From contig CACMQA010000001.1 of NCBI GenBank assembly GCA_902615715.1, positions 62,001 through 126,000 of the forward strand: a stretch of DNA of 64,000 nt. The letters are read 5' to 3'. The translations under genes were made by a program, and so were the position numbers. The notes below the pieces were generated by a model that was given only the letters and a program-made list of their open reading frames with translations, was not told the origin of the DNA and made no database searches. This DNA is from an uncultured Pelagibacteraceae bacterium. Its GTDB lineage: Bacteria; Pseudomonadota; Alphaproteobacteria; Pelagibacterales; Pelagibacteraceae. Positions 19,293 through 28,296 of the stretch are shown in pieces. Each line of letters opens with the position of its first letter. Position 1 is the first letter of the stretch.

Positions 19293-19433
19293 GTTTAGAA
19301 TTTAAACTATACTTTAGAAAACTCATACATACCAATGTGACTTATTCAACTCTGGGTTTAATTAGTTTGGTTTGACTCTGATTTTTATAAGAGGTTTAAT
19401 TCTCTTTTTTATTAATACAAAACGGGGGAAATA

Positions 19434-20528
19434 ATGAAAAAATTATTATCTTTAGTTTTCGGCTTAGCTGTTCTTGTAGGATTTTCTATGACTTCAGCAA
19501 ATGCTAAAACTTTAAAATGTCAGACCGTTCTTAACACTAAAGCTGATGAAGTGAAAATGTTGAAGGACTTTACTGACACTGTAACAGAGCTTACTGATGG
19601 ATCTTTAAAATTTGAGATTTTACCAGCAGGTGCTGTTGTAGGAGTAAAAGAGACTTTAGACGCGGTTGATAAAGGATTGATAGATTGTGGTTTCGCATGG
19701 ACACACTATTGGTCTGGAGATCACCCAGCTGCCATGTTATTCGGTTCGCCAGTAGCAGGTGGTGGAGTAGGAATAGATAACTTAGCATTTTTATCTTGGT
19801 TCCAATATGGTGGTGGTAAAGAATTATACGACCAACTATGGAAAGAAATGGGTAGAGACATTAAAGGATTTATGCTTCAACCAGTTGGCCCAGAAGCTTT
19901 AGGTTGGTTTCCAAAACCAATTAAAGACATGGCTGATTTTAGAAAATATAAATTCAGAACACCTCCAGGAATTCCTGGTCAAACATATAAAGATATCGGT
20001 ATCGCATCTGTAGCAATGGGTGGTGGAGATATTCTTCCAGCATTACAAGCAGGTACTATCGATGCAGCAGAATGGTGTTGTCCAAAACCAGATTTAACAT
20101 TTGGTTTCCAAAAAGTATTAAAACACTATTACCTACAAGGTTTACACCAAGTAGTAGTAAATGCTGACTTTTATATTACTGGAAAAACTTATAAAAAAAT
20201 GACTGCTCATGAGAAAAAATCTCTTGAAGTAGCTGCAAATGCTTCATTAGCTAAATCTTTAAGCTACAGAATCTATGAAAATGGAAAAGCTTTAAGAGAG
20301 TTAACGACTAAGCATGGAGTAATTTTAGAAGATACTCCAACAGACTACTTTAAAGAATATATGGCAGCAGCAAAGAAAACATTGAACAAAAACGCAGCAG
20401 AAAATAAATTTTTTGCTAAAGTTTACAAATCAATGAAAGAATTTGCTGATATTGCTGTACCATTCTGGAGTGGTGCTCAAATGTCAAACGCTAAGCTAGG
20501 AATGGCTCACGCAGCGACATTAAAGTAA
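19434..20528 (+). CDS. TRAP transporter solute-binding protein (DctP)
   Basis: Signal peptide; SLKFEILPAGAVVGVKETLDAVDKG, KYKFRTPPGIPGQTYKDIG. Confidence 0.92.
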   Translation: MKKLLSLVFGLAVLVGFSMTSANAKTLKCQTVLNTKADEVKMLKDFTDTVTELTDGSLKFEILPAGAVVGVKETLDAVDKGLIDCGFAWTHYWSGDHPAAMLFGSPVAGGGVGIDNLAFLSWFQYGGGKELYDQLWKEMGRDIKGFMLQPVGPEALGWFPKPIKDMADFRKYKFRTPPGIPGQTYKDIGIASVAMGGGDILPALQAGTIDAAEWCCPKPDLTFGFQKVLKHYYLQGLHQVVVNADFYITGKTYKKMTAHEKKSLEVAANASLAKSLSYRIYENGKALRELTTKHGVILEDTPTDYFKEYMAAAKKTLNKNAAENKFFAKVYKSMKEFADIAVPFWSGAQMSNAKLGMAHAATLK

Positions 20529-20551
20529 TAAGCAAAAACTTTAAAAATATT

Positions 20552-20585
20552 TTAGAGCGGACTTAACGGTCCGCTCTAATTTTTT
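20552..20585 (+). terminator. Stem-loop plus T-run between TRAP dctP and dctQ
   Basis: TTAGAGCGGAC TTAACG GTCCGCTCTAA, perfect 11-bp stem, 6-nt loop, then TTTTTT. Confidence 0.85.
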
Positions 20586-20596
20586 AGGACTAGATT

Positions 20597-21214
20597 ATGA
20601 ATGACAAGCCACCAAAAATAGACATTTCAGATGAAATGATTGCGGAAAGACGCGGCGGTTCAGGAAAAATGCCAGCTGACATGCCAGCTTGGATGGCTAA
20701 CACCATTACTTCAATAGATAAATTCAGCAAACGTGTAGGCAATGTAGTTTGTTGGATACTTGTACCTTTAATTTTAGCAATGACTTATGAAGTTATTATG
20801 AGAAAATTATTTTTAGCTCCAACAATTTGGGCTTACGATATGAGTAGATTTTTATATGGAGCTCTATTTATGTTAGGAGCAGGGTATGCTCTTTCTAAAG
20901 GAGTTCACATAAGAGCAGATTTTTTATACAGAAATTTTAAAACTAAAAATCAAGGTCTTGTTGATTTTTGGTTATATATTTTATTTTATTTCCCGGGATT
21001 AATAGTCTTTCTTTACATGACTATAGGATATGTCGAAGAGTCAATTCGAAGAGGCGAAAGGGGAATGGATACAACTTGGATGCCATTTATGTGGCCTATA
21101 AAATCATGTTTACTGATAGGTATAATATTTCTTTTAATTCAAGGCGTATCAGAATTACTAAAAAGCTTTTGGGCTGCTAAAAAAGGTGAGTGGCCTGGAG
21201 AAGAGAAAAAATGA
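20597..21214 (+). CDS. TRAP transporter small permease (DctQ)
   Basis: 4-TM DctQ architecture between dctP and dctM. Confidence 0.88.
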   Translation: MNDKPPKIDISDEMIAERRGGSGKMPADMPAWMANTITSIDKFSKRVGNVVCWILVPLILAMTYEVIMRKLFLAPTIWAYDMSRFLYGALFMLGAGYALSKGVHIRADFLYRNFKTKNQGLVDFWLYILFYFPGLIVFLYMTIGYVEESIRRGERGMDTTWMPFMWPIKSCLLIGIIFLLIQGVSELLKSFWAAKKGEWPGEEKK

Positions 21215-22545
21215 TAGCAGAATTAATTGATCCAGCGATATTAGGAATCATTTTAGTTGGAGTAATGCTTTTTGCTATCTTTGTTGGATTTCCAATATCT
21301 TTTACTTTAATTTTTTTAGGTTTCGTATTTGGATATCTAGGATTTGGTAAACTAGTTTTCTATTTGATGACCTTACAATTTTCAATGGTCATGACCGAAC
21401 AAACCCTCGCCGCCGTACCGCTCTTTGTCTTTATGGGAATTATGATGGAGCAAGCTGGTTTAATGGAGAGATTGTTCTCAGCATTCCAACTTATGTTAGC
21501 TAGAGTGCGAGGATCACTCTATTATGCTGTTTTATTTGTATCTGTAATTTTTGCTGCAGCGACAGGAATAGTTGGAGCTTCAGTAACGATCTTAGGAATT
21601 ATGGCTGCTAAATCTATGAATAGATCTAGTTATAATGTTCAGCTTGCTGCGGGAACAATTACGGCAGGTGGTACATTAGGAATTTTAATACCACCAAGCA
21701 TCATGCTTGTTGTGATGGGACCAATTATGGAAATTCCTGTAATAGATTTATTTGCAGCTGCAATATTACCTGGAATACTTTTAGCTTCATTGTTTGCGGC
21801 TTACACAACAATTAGATGTATGCTGGATCCAAAATTAGGTCCACCATTACCAGAAGACATGAGACCAACCAGTATGAAAACTGTTTGGATTGAATTTCTT
21901 TTAGGATTAGTTCCTCCAGCTGCATTAGTTTTTGCTGCACTAGGAAGTATACTATTAGGTTTTGCAACACCTACAGAGGCCGCGGGTTGTGGAGCAATGG
22001 GTGCACTTTTGCTATCACTCGCATATAAAAAATTAACTCTCCCTAAATTACAAGAGGCTCTTGTGAAAACTTTAGAAATAACAGCTCTAATAATGGTTCT
22101 AGTAGCTGCTTCAAACTTCTTTGGAGCTGTGTTTGCACGATTGGGTACGCCAACTTTATTAACTGAGTTTTTATTAGGTCTAGAGATGAATAAGTATTTA
22201 ATTTTAGCAATGATCATGGCGATGATTTTCTTACTTGGTTGGCCTTTAGAATGGGTTCCAATAGTTATGATTATAATTCCAATTATTTTGCCATTAGTTG
22301 AAGCTCTTGGTTTTAACCTAACTTGGTTTGCTATTCTCGTTGCCGTCAATCTTCAGACCTGTTGGCTCTCGCCGCCCGTCGCTTTATCAGCTTATTTTTT
22401 AAAAGGTGTTGTGCCTGAATGGGATTTAAAAGATATATATCTTGGAATGATGCAATTTATGGTTTTACAATTAATTGGATTAATATTAATAGTTATATTT
22501 CCACAAATTGCATTGTGGTTACCAACACTTTTATATGGCAATTAA
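21211..22545 (+). CDS. TRAP transporter large permease (DctM)
   Basis: Multi-TM; TITAGGTLGILIPPSIMLVVMG motif; ATGA overlap with dctQ. Confidence 0.93.
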   Translation: MIAELIDPAILGIILVGVMLFAIFVGFPISFTLIFLGFVFGYLGFGKLVFYLMTLQFSMVMTEQTLAAVPLFVFMGIMMEQAGLMERLFSAFQLMLARVRGSLYYAVLFVSVIFAAATGIVGASVTILGIMAAKSMNRSSYNVQLAAGTITAGGTLGILIPPSIMLVVMGPIMEIPVIDLFAAAILPGILLASLFAAYTTIRCMLDPKLGPPLPEDMRPTSMKTVWIEFLLGLVPPAALVFAALGSILLGFATPTEAAGCGAMGALLLSLAYKKLTLPKLQEALVKTLEITALIMVLVAASNFFGAVFARLGTPTLLTEFLLGLEMNKYLILAMIMAMIFLLGWPLEWVPIVMIIIPIILPLVEALGFNLTWFAILVAVNLQTCWLSPPVALSAYFLKGVVPEWDLKDIYLGMMQFMVLQLIGLILIVIFPQIALWLPTLLYGN

Positions 22546-23821
22546 ATATTTAAAAAAGGCACCTAAAACAGCATCCACAGATGATGCAAAAACTCGTGAA
22601 ATCGTTCAAACACTTTTAAAAGATTTAGAAACATCTAAAGAAACTGGATGTAAAGAACTAACAAAGAAATTTGACAAATATGAAGGAGATATAATTGTCT
22701 CTAAAGAAAGAATTGAAGAAATAAATAAATCTATAGATCAAAAAACTAAAGACGATGTAAAGTTTGCTCATGATAGAGTTAGAAAATTTGCAGAAGCTCA
22801 ATTAAAAAATTACGGTAATGATTTCGAAATAGAACTATCAAAAGGTTTATATGCAGGACAAAAGCTTGTGCCAGTCAATACTGCAGGCTGTTATATTCCG
22901 GGAGGAAGATTTGCTCATATCGCATCAGCTGTTATGAGTGTTACTACAGCAAAAGTAGCTGGTGTTAAGAACATCATTGCATGTAGCCCACCAAAACCAA
23001 ATGTTGGAGCTCATCCAACTATAATCTATACAGCAAACTTATGCGGTGCAGATGTAATAATGAACTTGGGAGGAATTCCAGCTATTGCTGCAATGACTTA
23101 TGGATTATTTAAAAATGCTCCCGCTGACATGCTAGTTGGCCCTGGCAATCAATTTGTTGCGGAAGCTAAAAGAATTTTATTTGGAAGGGTGGGAATAGAT
23201 TTATTTGCTGGACCAACAGAGATAGCAATAATAGCTGATGAAAATGCAGATCCTGAAATTGTTGCAGTCGATTTAGTTGGTCAAGCAGAGCATGGTTATA
23301 ATTCACCAGCTTGGCTTTATACTACAAGCAAAGATTTAGCAGACAAAGTTTTAAAAAGAGTACCAGAATTAATTAAAGAACTACCTGAACTACCAAGAAA
23401 AAGTGCGGAAGCTGCATGGAAAGATTACGGAGAAATTATCCTGTGTGACACTGATGAAGAAATGGTTCAGATAAGTGATGAATACGCACCAGAACACTTA
23501 GAAGTTCAAACAAAAAATTTAGATTGGTTCCATAAAAGACTTAAAAATTATGGATCATTATTCATTGGAGAAGAAACTACTGTTGCTTACGGTGATAAAT
23601 GTTCAGGTACAAATCACATATTACCAACAAAAGGTGCTGGAAAATATACAGGTGGTTTATTTGTCGGAAAATTTATAAAGACATTAAGCTTTCAAAGAAT
23701 GACAAAAGAGTCGACTAAGGAAGTAGGAGCAGCTGCTGCTAGACTTTCAAGATATGAAGGAATGGAAGCTCACGCTAGAACTGGAGATGTGAGATTAAGA
23801 AAATACGGTTTTTCTAATTAA
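22535..23821 (+). CDS. Histidinol dehydrogenase-family protein, candidate sulfopropanediol 3-dehydrogenase (HpsN-like)
   Basis: YIPGGRFAHIASAVMS, GPGNQFVAEAKR, IDLFAGPTEI; coupled to TRAP genes, not to a histidine operon. Confidence 0.8.
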   Translation: MAIKYLKKAPKTASTDDAKTREIVQTLLKDLETSKETGCKELTKKFDKYEGDIIVSKERIEEINKSIDQKTKDDVKFAHDRVRKFAEAQLKNYGNDFEIELSKGLYAGQKLVPVNTAGCYIPGGRFAHIASAVMSVTTAKVAGVKNIIACSPPKPNVGAHPTIIYTANLCGADVIMNLGGIPAIAAMTYGLFKNAPADMLVGPGNQFVAEAKRILFGRVGIDLFAGPTEIAIIADENADPEIVAVDLVGQAEHGYNSPAWLYTTSKDLADKVLKRVPELIKELPELPRKSAEAAWKDYGEIILCDTDEEMVQISDEYAPEHLEVQTKNLDWFHKRLKNYGSLFIGEETTVAYGDKCSGTNHILPTKGAGKYTGGLFVGKFIKTLSFQRMTKESTKEVGAAAARLSRYEGMEAHARTGDVRLRKYGFSN

Positions 23822-24825
23822 TGCATGCTTTAGTTTATACTGGTACAGAAAAAATAGTTTACAGAGAAGAAAAAGATCCCACTAAAAAACTTGGCGAGGC
23901 ATTAGTAAAAGTTCATGCATCAGGTATCTGTGGTTCAGATATGCATGCTTATCACGGTAAAGATGAAAGAAGAATTCCACCACTTATATTAGGTCATGAG
24001 TTTAGCGGAACAAGTTTGGATGGAAAATTTAAAAATAAAGAAGTCGTAATCAATCCACTTATTAGTTGTGAGAACTGTGATTATTGTAAAAACAAAAGAG
24101 AGCATCTGTGCCCGCAAAGAACAATGATTGGAATGAGCACTCCTACAAAAAGAGATGGTGGTTTAGCAGAGTTAGTTTCTGTTCCAGAGCAAAATATTTT
24201 TGAGGTACCAAAAGGTTTAAATATGAAAGAAGCTGCATTAGCTGAACCCACTGCTGTTGCTTTGCATGCAGTTTTATTAGCTGAGGCAAATTTAAAAAAA
24301 CCTTTATCAAAGTGTAAAATTTTAATTCAAGGTGCGGGGGCTATAGGTTTGCTTTGTGGTCTGGTGCTAAATAAAGAGAAAAATTCTAGTAATATAATAA
24401 TGTCTGATCCTAATAAAAAAAGATTAGACGAATGTGGAAAATATCTTGAAGCAAGTTTTGTTGCACCACATGATAAATCTATTAAAGAAAATCATTTTGA
24501 CCTAATATTAGAGTCTGTGGGACTAGAGATTACTAGACATCAAGCGATTAATTCAATAGCGCCCGGAGGCACTATAGTTCATATAGGTTTAACCCAACCA
24601 TCTGGAACTTTTAATTTTAAAAAACTTACAATCCAAGAAATAACATTAGTTGGAACTTATTGTTATACAAATAACGATTTTAAAAATAGTTTAGTAATCT
24701 TAAAAGATAAAAAATTAGGTGATTTAGGATGGATAGAATACCGAGATCTTAAAAAAGGCTCAGATGCATTTCAAGAAATCCATAATGGCACTTGTGTTGC
24801 TCCTAAAATCATTCTTATTCCTTAG
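23821..24825 (+). CDS. Zn-dependent alcohol dehydrogenase (HpsP-like candidate)
   Basis: GICGSDMHAYHGK, GHEFSG, CENCDYCKNKREHLC structural Zn cysteines; overlaps hpsN-like stop. Confidence 0.85.
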   Translation: MHALVYTGTEKIVYREEKDPTKKLGEALVKVHASGICGSDMHAYHGKDERRIPPLILGHEFSGTSLDGKFKNKEVVINPLISCENCDYCKNKREHLCPQRTMIGMSTPTKRDGGLAELVSVPEQNIFEVPKGLNMKEAALAEPTAVALHAVLLAEANLKKPLSKCKILIQGAGAIGLLCGLVLNKEKNSSNIIMSDPNKKRLDECGKYLEASFVAPHDKSIKENHFDLILESVGLEITRHQAINSIAPGGTIVHIGLTQPSGTFNFKKLTIQEITLVGTYCYTNNDFKNSLVILKDKKLGDLGWIEYRDLKKGSDAFQEIHNGTCVAPKIILIP

Positions 24826-24910
24826 TTCTTCTTCTGGTTGTAGACAAATTGCATACCTGAAATAAAATTTTAACATAGTTAATTTAAAAGAATATTAAAT
24901 AAGATTTATT

Positions 24911-25294
24911 ATGAAAATAAAATTATCAATTTTGATAGCTTTCTTATACTTAGGCTCAGCCTTTGCTGCAGGGCACATTACTAAAGCTCAAAAAGAAAAA
25001 ACAATAGAGTGTTTAGGTCACTACAGTGCGACTGCTGTTTTACCAGCTGAGACTATTGAAGTTAAAAACATGGAATTAGCTTTGGCTTCAGTAAAGGTAA
25101 TTAGAGAATACCTCACATCTGAAGGTGTTAAGGATGATGAGATGAACAAAGGCATGAATGTTTATGTGGACAAAGTTTATGGAAAGCCTTTTGATAAAGC
25201 TAAAAATGGTGAGTGTAATAAATTTATTTATAAGCAAATTAAAGGTTCAGAAGAAAAAATCGAAAAATTATCTAGAACGATTTATGCAGGCTAA
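24911..25294 (+). CDS. Small exported hypothetical protein
   Basis: 127 aa with signal peptide, ends ...LSRTIYAG; stop overlaps next start. Confidence 0.65.
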   Translation: MKIKLSILIAFLYLGSAFAAGHITKAQKEKTIECLGHYSATAVLPAETIEVKNMELALASVKVIREYLTSEGVKDDEMNKGMNVYVDKVYGKPFDKAKNGECNKFIYKQIKGSEEKIEKLSRTIYAG

Positions 25295-25581
25295 TGAGCG
25301 GATACGTTATAGCTAATATAGATGTAAAAAATCCTGAAGCTTATAAAGAATATGTTGGTAAAGTGTTACCGACTGTTCAAAAATTTGGAGGTGAGTATCT
25401 TGTGCGTGCTGGGGAATATAAAGTTATAGATGGTGAGTGGAAATATCCTAGAACTGTAGTAATTAAATTTCCAACCTATGAAAAAGCTTTAGAGTGGTAT
25501 GATTCTGATGAGTATAAACCAGTAAAACCAATTCGATTAGCAAACTCAGTTGCGAATGGAATAATAATTAAAGGAGTTTAA
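25294..25581 (+). CDS. DUF1330 family protein
   Basis: MSGYVIANIDVKNPEAYKEYVGKVLPTVQKFGGEYLVRAG ... EWYDSDEYKP. Confidence 0.9.
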   Translation: MSGYVIANIDVKNPEAYKEYVGKVLPTVQKFGGEYLVRAGEYKVIDGEWKYPRTVVIKFPTYEKALEWYDSDEYKPVKPIRLANSVANGIIIKGV

Positions 25582-25596
25582 ATAAAAGGAGAAAAA

Positions 25597-25887
25597 ATGG
25601 AAAAAGAAATGTTAGTACATCTTAAATTTAAAGAAGGCAAATTAGAAACTTTTACGGGTTGGATGCAATCAGACGAAGGTATGGGTGTTAGAAAAAGTGT
25701 TGCATATCCGGAAAAAACTATTGGTGCTATGATTCCAGATAAAAGTGGAATGTTATTTAAAGTTAATGTTCATAACGAATCTGGGATGAAAGAGTTTGTA
25801 ACAGGTAACAATCCTACTGCTAAAGCAATTTATGCTGAGTGTGTAGATAGTGCTCAGTTATATGAATTATCAAAAATAAATTTATAA
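25597..25887 (+). CDS. Small conserved protein, possible dimeric alpha/beta-barrel
   Basis: 96 aa, strong RBS AAAAGGAG, operon context. Confidence 0.6.
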   Translation: MEKEMLVHLKFKEGKLETFTGWMQSDEGMGVRKSVAYPEKTIGAMIPDKSGMLFKVNVHNESGMKEFVTGNNPTAKAIYAECVDSAQLYELSKINL

Positions 25888-25897
25888 AGGAGGAAAA

Positions 25898-26185
25898 ATG
25901 AAAAACTATATGGTAACGCATACTTTTAAGTCTGCCGAAATGAAAAAAAAATTTACTGATACAGTAGCTTCTATGAAGATGGAGGACATTGTTAAGAGCA
26001 TGAAAAGTGACAATGCAGCTTGTCAAATGACTTGGAACACGCCAGGAGATACAATGGAAATGTATTGTTGGTGGAAAGGAAAAGATGAACAAGCAATTAT
26101 TAATCAACTAGGTCAAATGAATGATTTTTTTACTCCACATAAGTTTGTTGAGTGCACAGATCAAGTCATGGACTATAACGCATAG
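25898..26185 (+). CDS. Small conserved protein, possible dimeric alpha/beta-barrel
   Basis: 95 aa, RBS AAAGGAGG, operon context. Confidence 0.6.
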   Translation: MKNYMVTHTFKSAEMKKKFTDTVASMKMEDIVKSMKSDNAACQMTWNTPGDTMEMYCWWKGKDEQAIINQLGQMNDFFTPHKFVECTDQVMDYNA

Positions 26186-26192
26186 GATATTT

Positions 26193-26609
26193 ATGATAGA
26201 CAAATTTGGGAATGCATTTTATTTAATAATTTACTTAGCACATTTTATTATAGTTGGTAGCTACGCTTACCAGTTAGTCTTTGATACTAAAAAATTTCTT
26301 AAGGGTAGAGGGGTAGATAAAACTGCAACTTTAATTACAAGATTTGCAGGTTCATTTATGATTGCTACTGTTCTAATGGCAATATATATCGCTTTTATTA
26401 GATCAGGCGGTGTAGAAGCTACTTGGGCCTTCTTTAACTTAGTCTTTATAATGAATGTTTCTATATTGGTTGTAAATTTTTACACATTAAAAATTGATAA
26501 AACAGGTTTAACTAAAAAAACTAGAAACGATGGAATATATGCTCCTCTCGTTCTTGTTATTATCAGTGCTATTCTTTGTTACGGTTTGGCTGATAAAATT
26601 TACGTTTAA
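26193..26609 (+). CDS. Small (4-TM) integral membrane protein; corrected start
   Basis: MIDKFGNAFYLIIYLAHFIIVGSYAYQLVF; ORF-track start lies inside upstream gene. Confidence 0.65.
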   Translation: MIDKFGNAFYLIIYLAHFIIVGSYAYQLVFDTKKFLKGRGVDKTATLITRFAGSFMIATVLMAIYIAFIRSGGVEATWAFFNLVFIMNVSILVVNFYTLKIDKTGLTKKTRNDGIYAPLVLVIISAILCYGLADKIYV

Positions 26610-26617
26610 GGAGATAC

Positions 26618-26911
26618 ATGGCAAAGTTTATGAATATTGTTAGATGTAAAGTGAAATCGTCTGGCAGAGAAGAATATTTAAAAAAAATAGATGAAATGCC
26701 AAAGTTCGATGGGCAGATTTCAGCAAAATACGTTGAAACGAAACCCAATGAATTTTTTATGATAGGTGAATGGAATTCTGAAGATGACATTGCTAAAGCA
26801 AGACCAAAAATGATTGCATTCTTGGATACACTTCGGCACACTTTAGAAGAGCTGTCATCAGATTTAGGAGTAACAGATCCTCATTCTGGAACAGTTGTGA
26901 TCGAGAAATAA
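26618..26911 (+). CDS. ABM-like (antibiotic biosynthesis monooxygenase fold) small protein
   Basis: 97 aa ferredoxin-like pattern MNIVRCKVKSSGREEYLKKIDEMP... ; RBS AAGGAG. Confidence 0.6.
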   Translation: MAKFMNIVRCKVKSSGREEYLKKIDEMPKFDGQISAKYVETKPNEFFMIGEWNSEDDIAKARPKMIAFLDTLRHTLEELSSDLGVTDPHSGTVVIEK

Positions 26912-26926
26912 GAAAGGAGAAATAAT

Positions 26927-27247
26927 ATGGCAAAAATGTACATTATGGGAAACTATACCGAGAAAGCCTTTCAAGGTTTTTTAAAAGATCCAAATAGTGA
27001 CAGAAAAGCAGTAGTTGAAAAACTTGTTAAAGGTGTGGGTGGAACATTACACACTATGGATATCGTAAGAGGATCATACGATTTTTGTGTAGTTGCAGAT
27101 CTTCCAAGTTTTGATGATTTTGCTGCTGTTAAATTAGTAGTGGAGTCGACTGGAGCTGTAAAAAACTTATCAGCACTTGAAGCTATAGATTTTGCGAAGG
27201 CTACAACAAAAGCTTCGAAAATGTCTTATAAGGCTCCGGGTCAATAA
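26927..27247 (+). CDS. GYD domain protein
   Basis: YIMGNYTEKAFQGFLKDPNSDRKAVVEKLVKGVGG...GSYDFCVVADLP. Confidence 0.85.
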   Translation: MAKMYIMGNYTEKAFQGFLKDPNSDRKAVVEKLVKGVGGTLHTMDIVRGSYDFCVVADLPSFDDFAAVKLVVESTGAVKNLSALEAIDFAKATTKASKMSYKAPGQ

Positions 27248-27264
27248 AAAAAAAGGAGGTAACA

Positions 27265-27588
27265 ATGGCTAAATTTTATACATTAGGATGTTACACAGCT
27301 AAAGGTCTAGCAGGATTTGTAAGCAATCCATCTACAGACAGAAAAGCTGCTACATCTGCACTTGCTGCTTCTGTGGGAGCTAAAGTAACTCAATACTCAG
27401 GCCTAAGAGGAAAATATGATTTTATGGCAGTGATTGAGGGAACTTTTGAACAAGCTGCTGCAGCTGCAATGGTTGCTGTTTCTAGTGGTGCTGTTTCAGA
27501 TTTTACAATTTTAGAAGATGTAGATCTTAACGAGATAGCTAAAACTGCTCAGAAAATGGCTTCATCATACAAAGAGCCAGGAAAATAA
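27265..27588 (+). CDS. GYD domain protein (tandem paralogue)
   Basis: YTLGCYTAKGLAGFVSNPSTDRKAATSALAASVGA...GKYDFMAVIEG; RBS AAAAGGAGGT. Confidence 0.85.
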   Translation: MAKFYTLGCYTAKGLAGFVSNPSTDRKAATSALAASVGAKVTQYSGLRGKYDFMAVIEGTFEQAAAAAMVAVSSGAVSDFTILEDVDLNEIAKTAQKMASSYKEPGK

Positions 27589-28296
27589 TTATTTTCTGTA
27601 GCTAATACATTTTAAGGTATCAGTGAATTTTATTTGATTTTTATATTTAGATTTGATTTCACTGATACCAAATTTTATTTCTTTATTACTCATATTTAAT
27701 AAGCATGAAATGTATCTCTCTCTAATCATTCTCACGTATTTTTGTTTAGAGATATTTACTTTATAATTAAAGTTTGTATAACTTATTTTTTTTAAGTTTT
27801 TTTTGATTATTTTAAATAAAACTTCATCCCTTTTTAAACTTATTTCTAAATTTTTTCTCATTTTTTTAAAACAAGGTATCTTATTATTTTTTGTTTTTAG
27901 AGAAAAAATTAATATTTTACCTTTGGTGTTTAATCTTTTTTTAGCAAGATTTAGAAGGCGATTTAAATTTGTTTTTGAAAAAAAATGAATAGTTTGTTTA
28001 ATTAATATTAGATCATATTTCTCTTGTTTATTTAAATATTTTAAAGCTTCTACTCTCTTAAATATAATATTCTTTTTAACACCCTTATTACCAACAATAT
28101 CAATTCCAATGGGTTTATTTCTGAATTTATATTTCTGTTGAAGAGTGCTTATAATATTTGCTCTTCCACATCCAATGTCCAATATTTTTGAATTTTTATT
28201 AAAATTAATGTTTGTTTTAAGAAATTTATTAAATTGAGAGATATACGACTTTGATGATAACCAAGTTTTATTATCCCAGTTTTTAAGTCTTTTCAT
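27589..28296 (-). CDS. Class I SAM-dependent methyltransferase
   Basis: ILDIGCGRANIISTL motif I. Confidence 0.75.
   Translation of the reverse strand: MKRLKNWDNKTWLSSKSYISQFNKFLKTNINFNKNSKILDIGCGRANIISTLQQKYKFRNKPIGIDIVGNKGVKKNIIFKRVEALKYLNKQEKYDLILIKQTIHFFSKTNLNRLLNLAKKRLNTKGKILIFSLKTKNNKIPCFKKMRKNLEISLKRDEVLFKIIKKNLKKISYTNFNYKVNISKQKYVRMIRERYISCLLNMSNKEIKFGISEIKSKYKNQIKFTDTLKCISYRK

Noticed and set aside
21801-22349. 182-aa minus-strand ORF opposite TRAP dctM
   Set aside because: Lies wholly within convincing dctM; composition looks like antisense translation
25820-26107. 95-aa minus-strand ORF over the small-protein cluster
   Set aside because: Overlaps two plus-strand genes with strong Shine-Dalgarno sites
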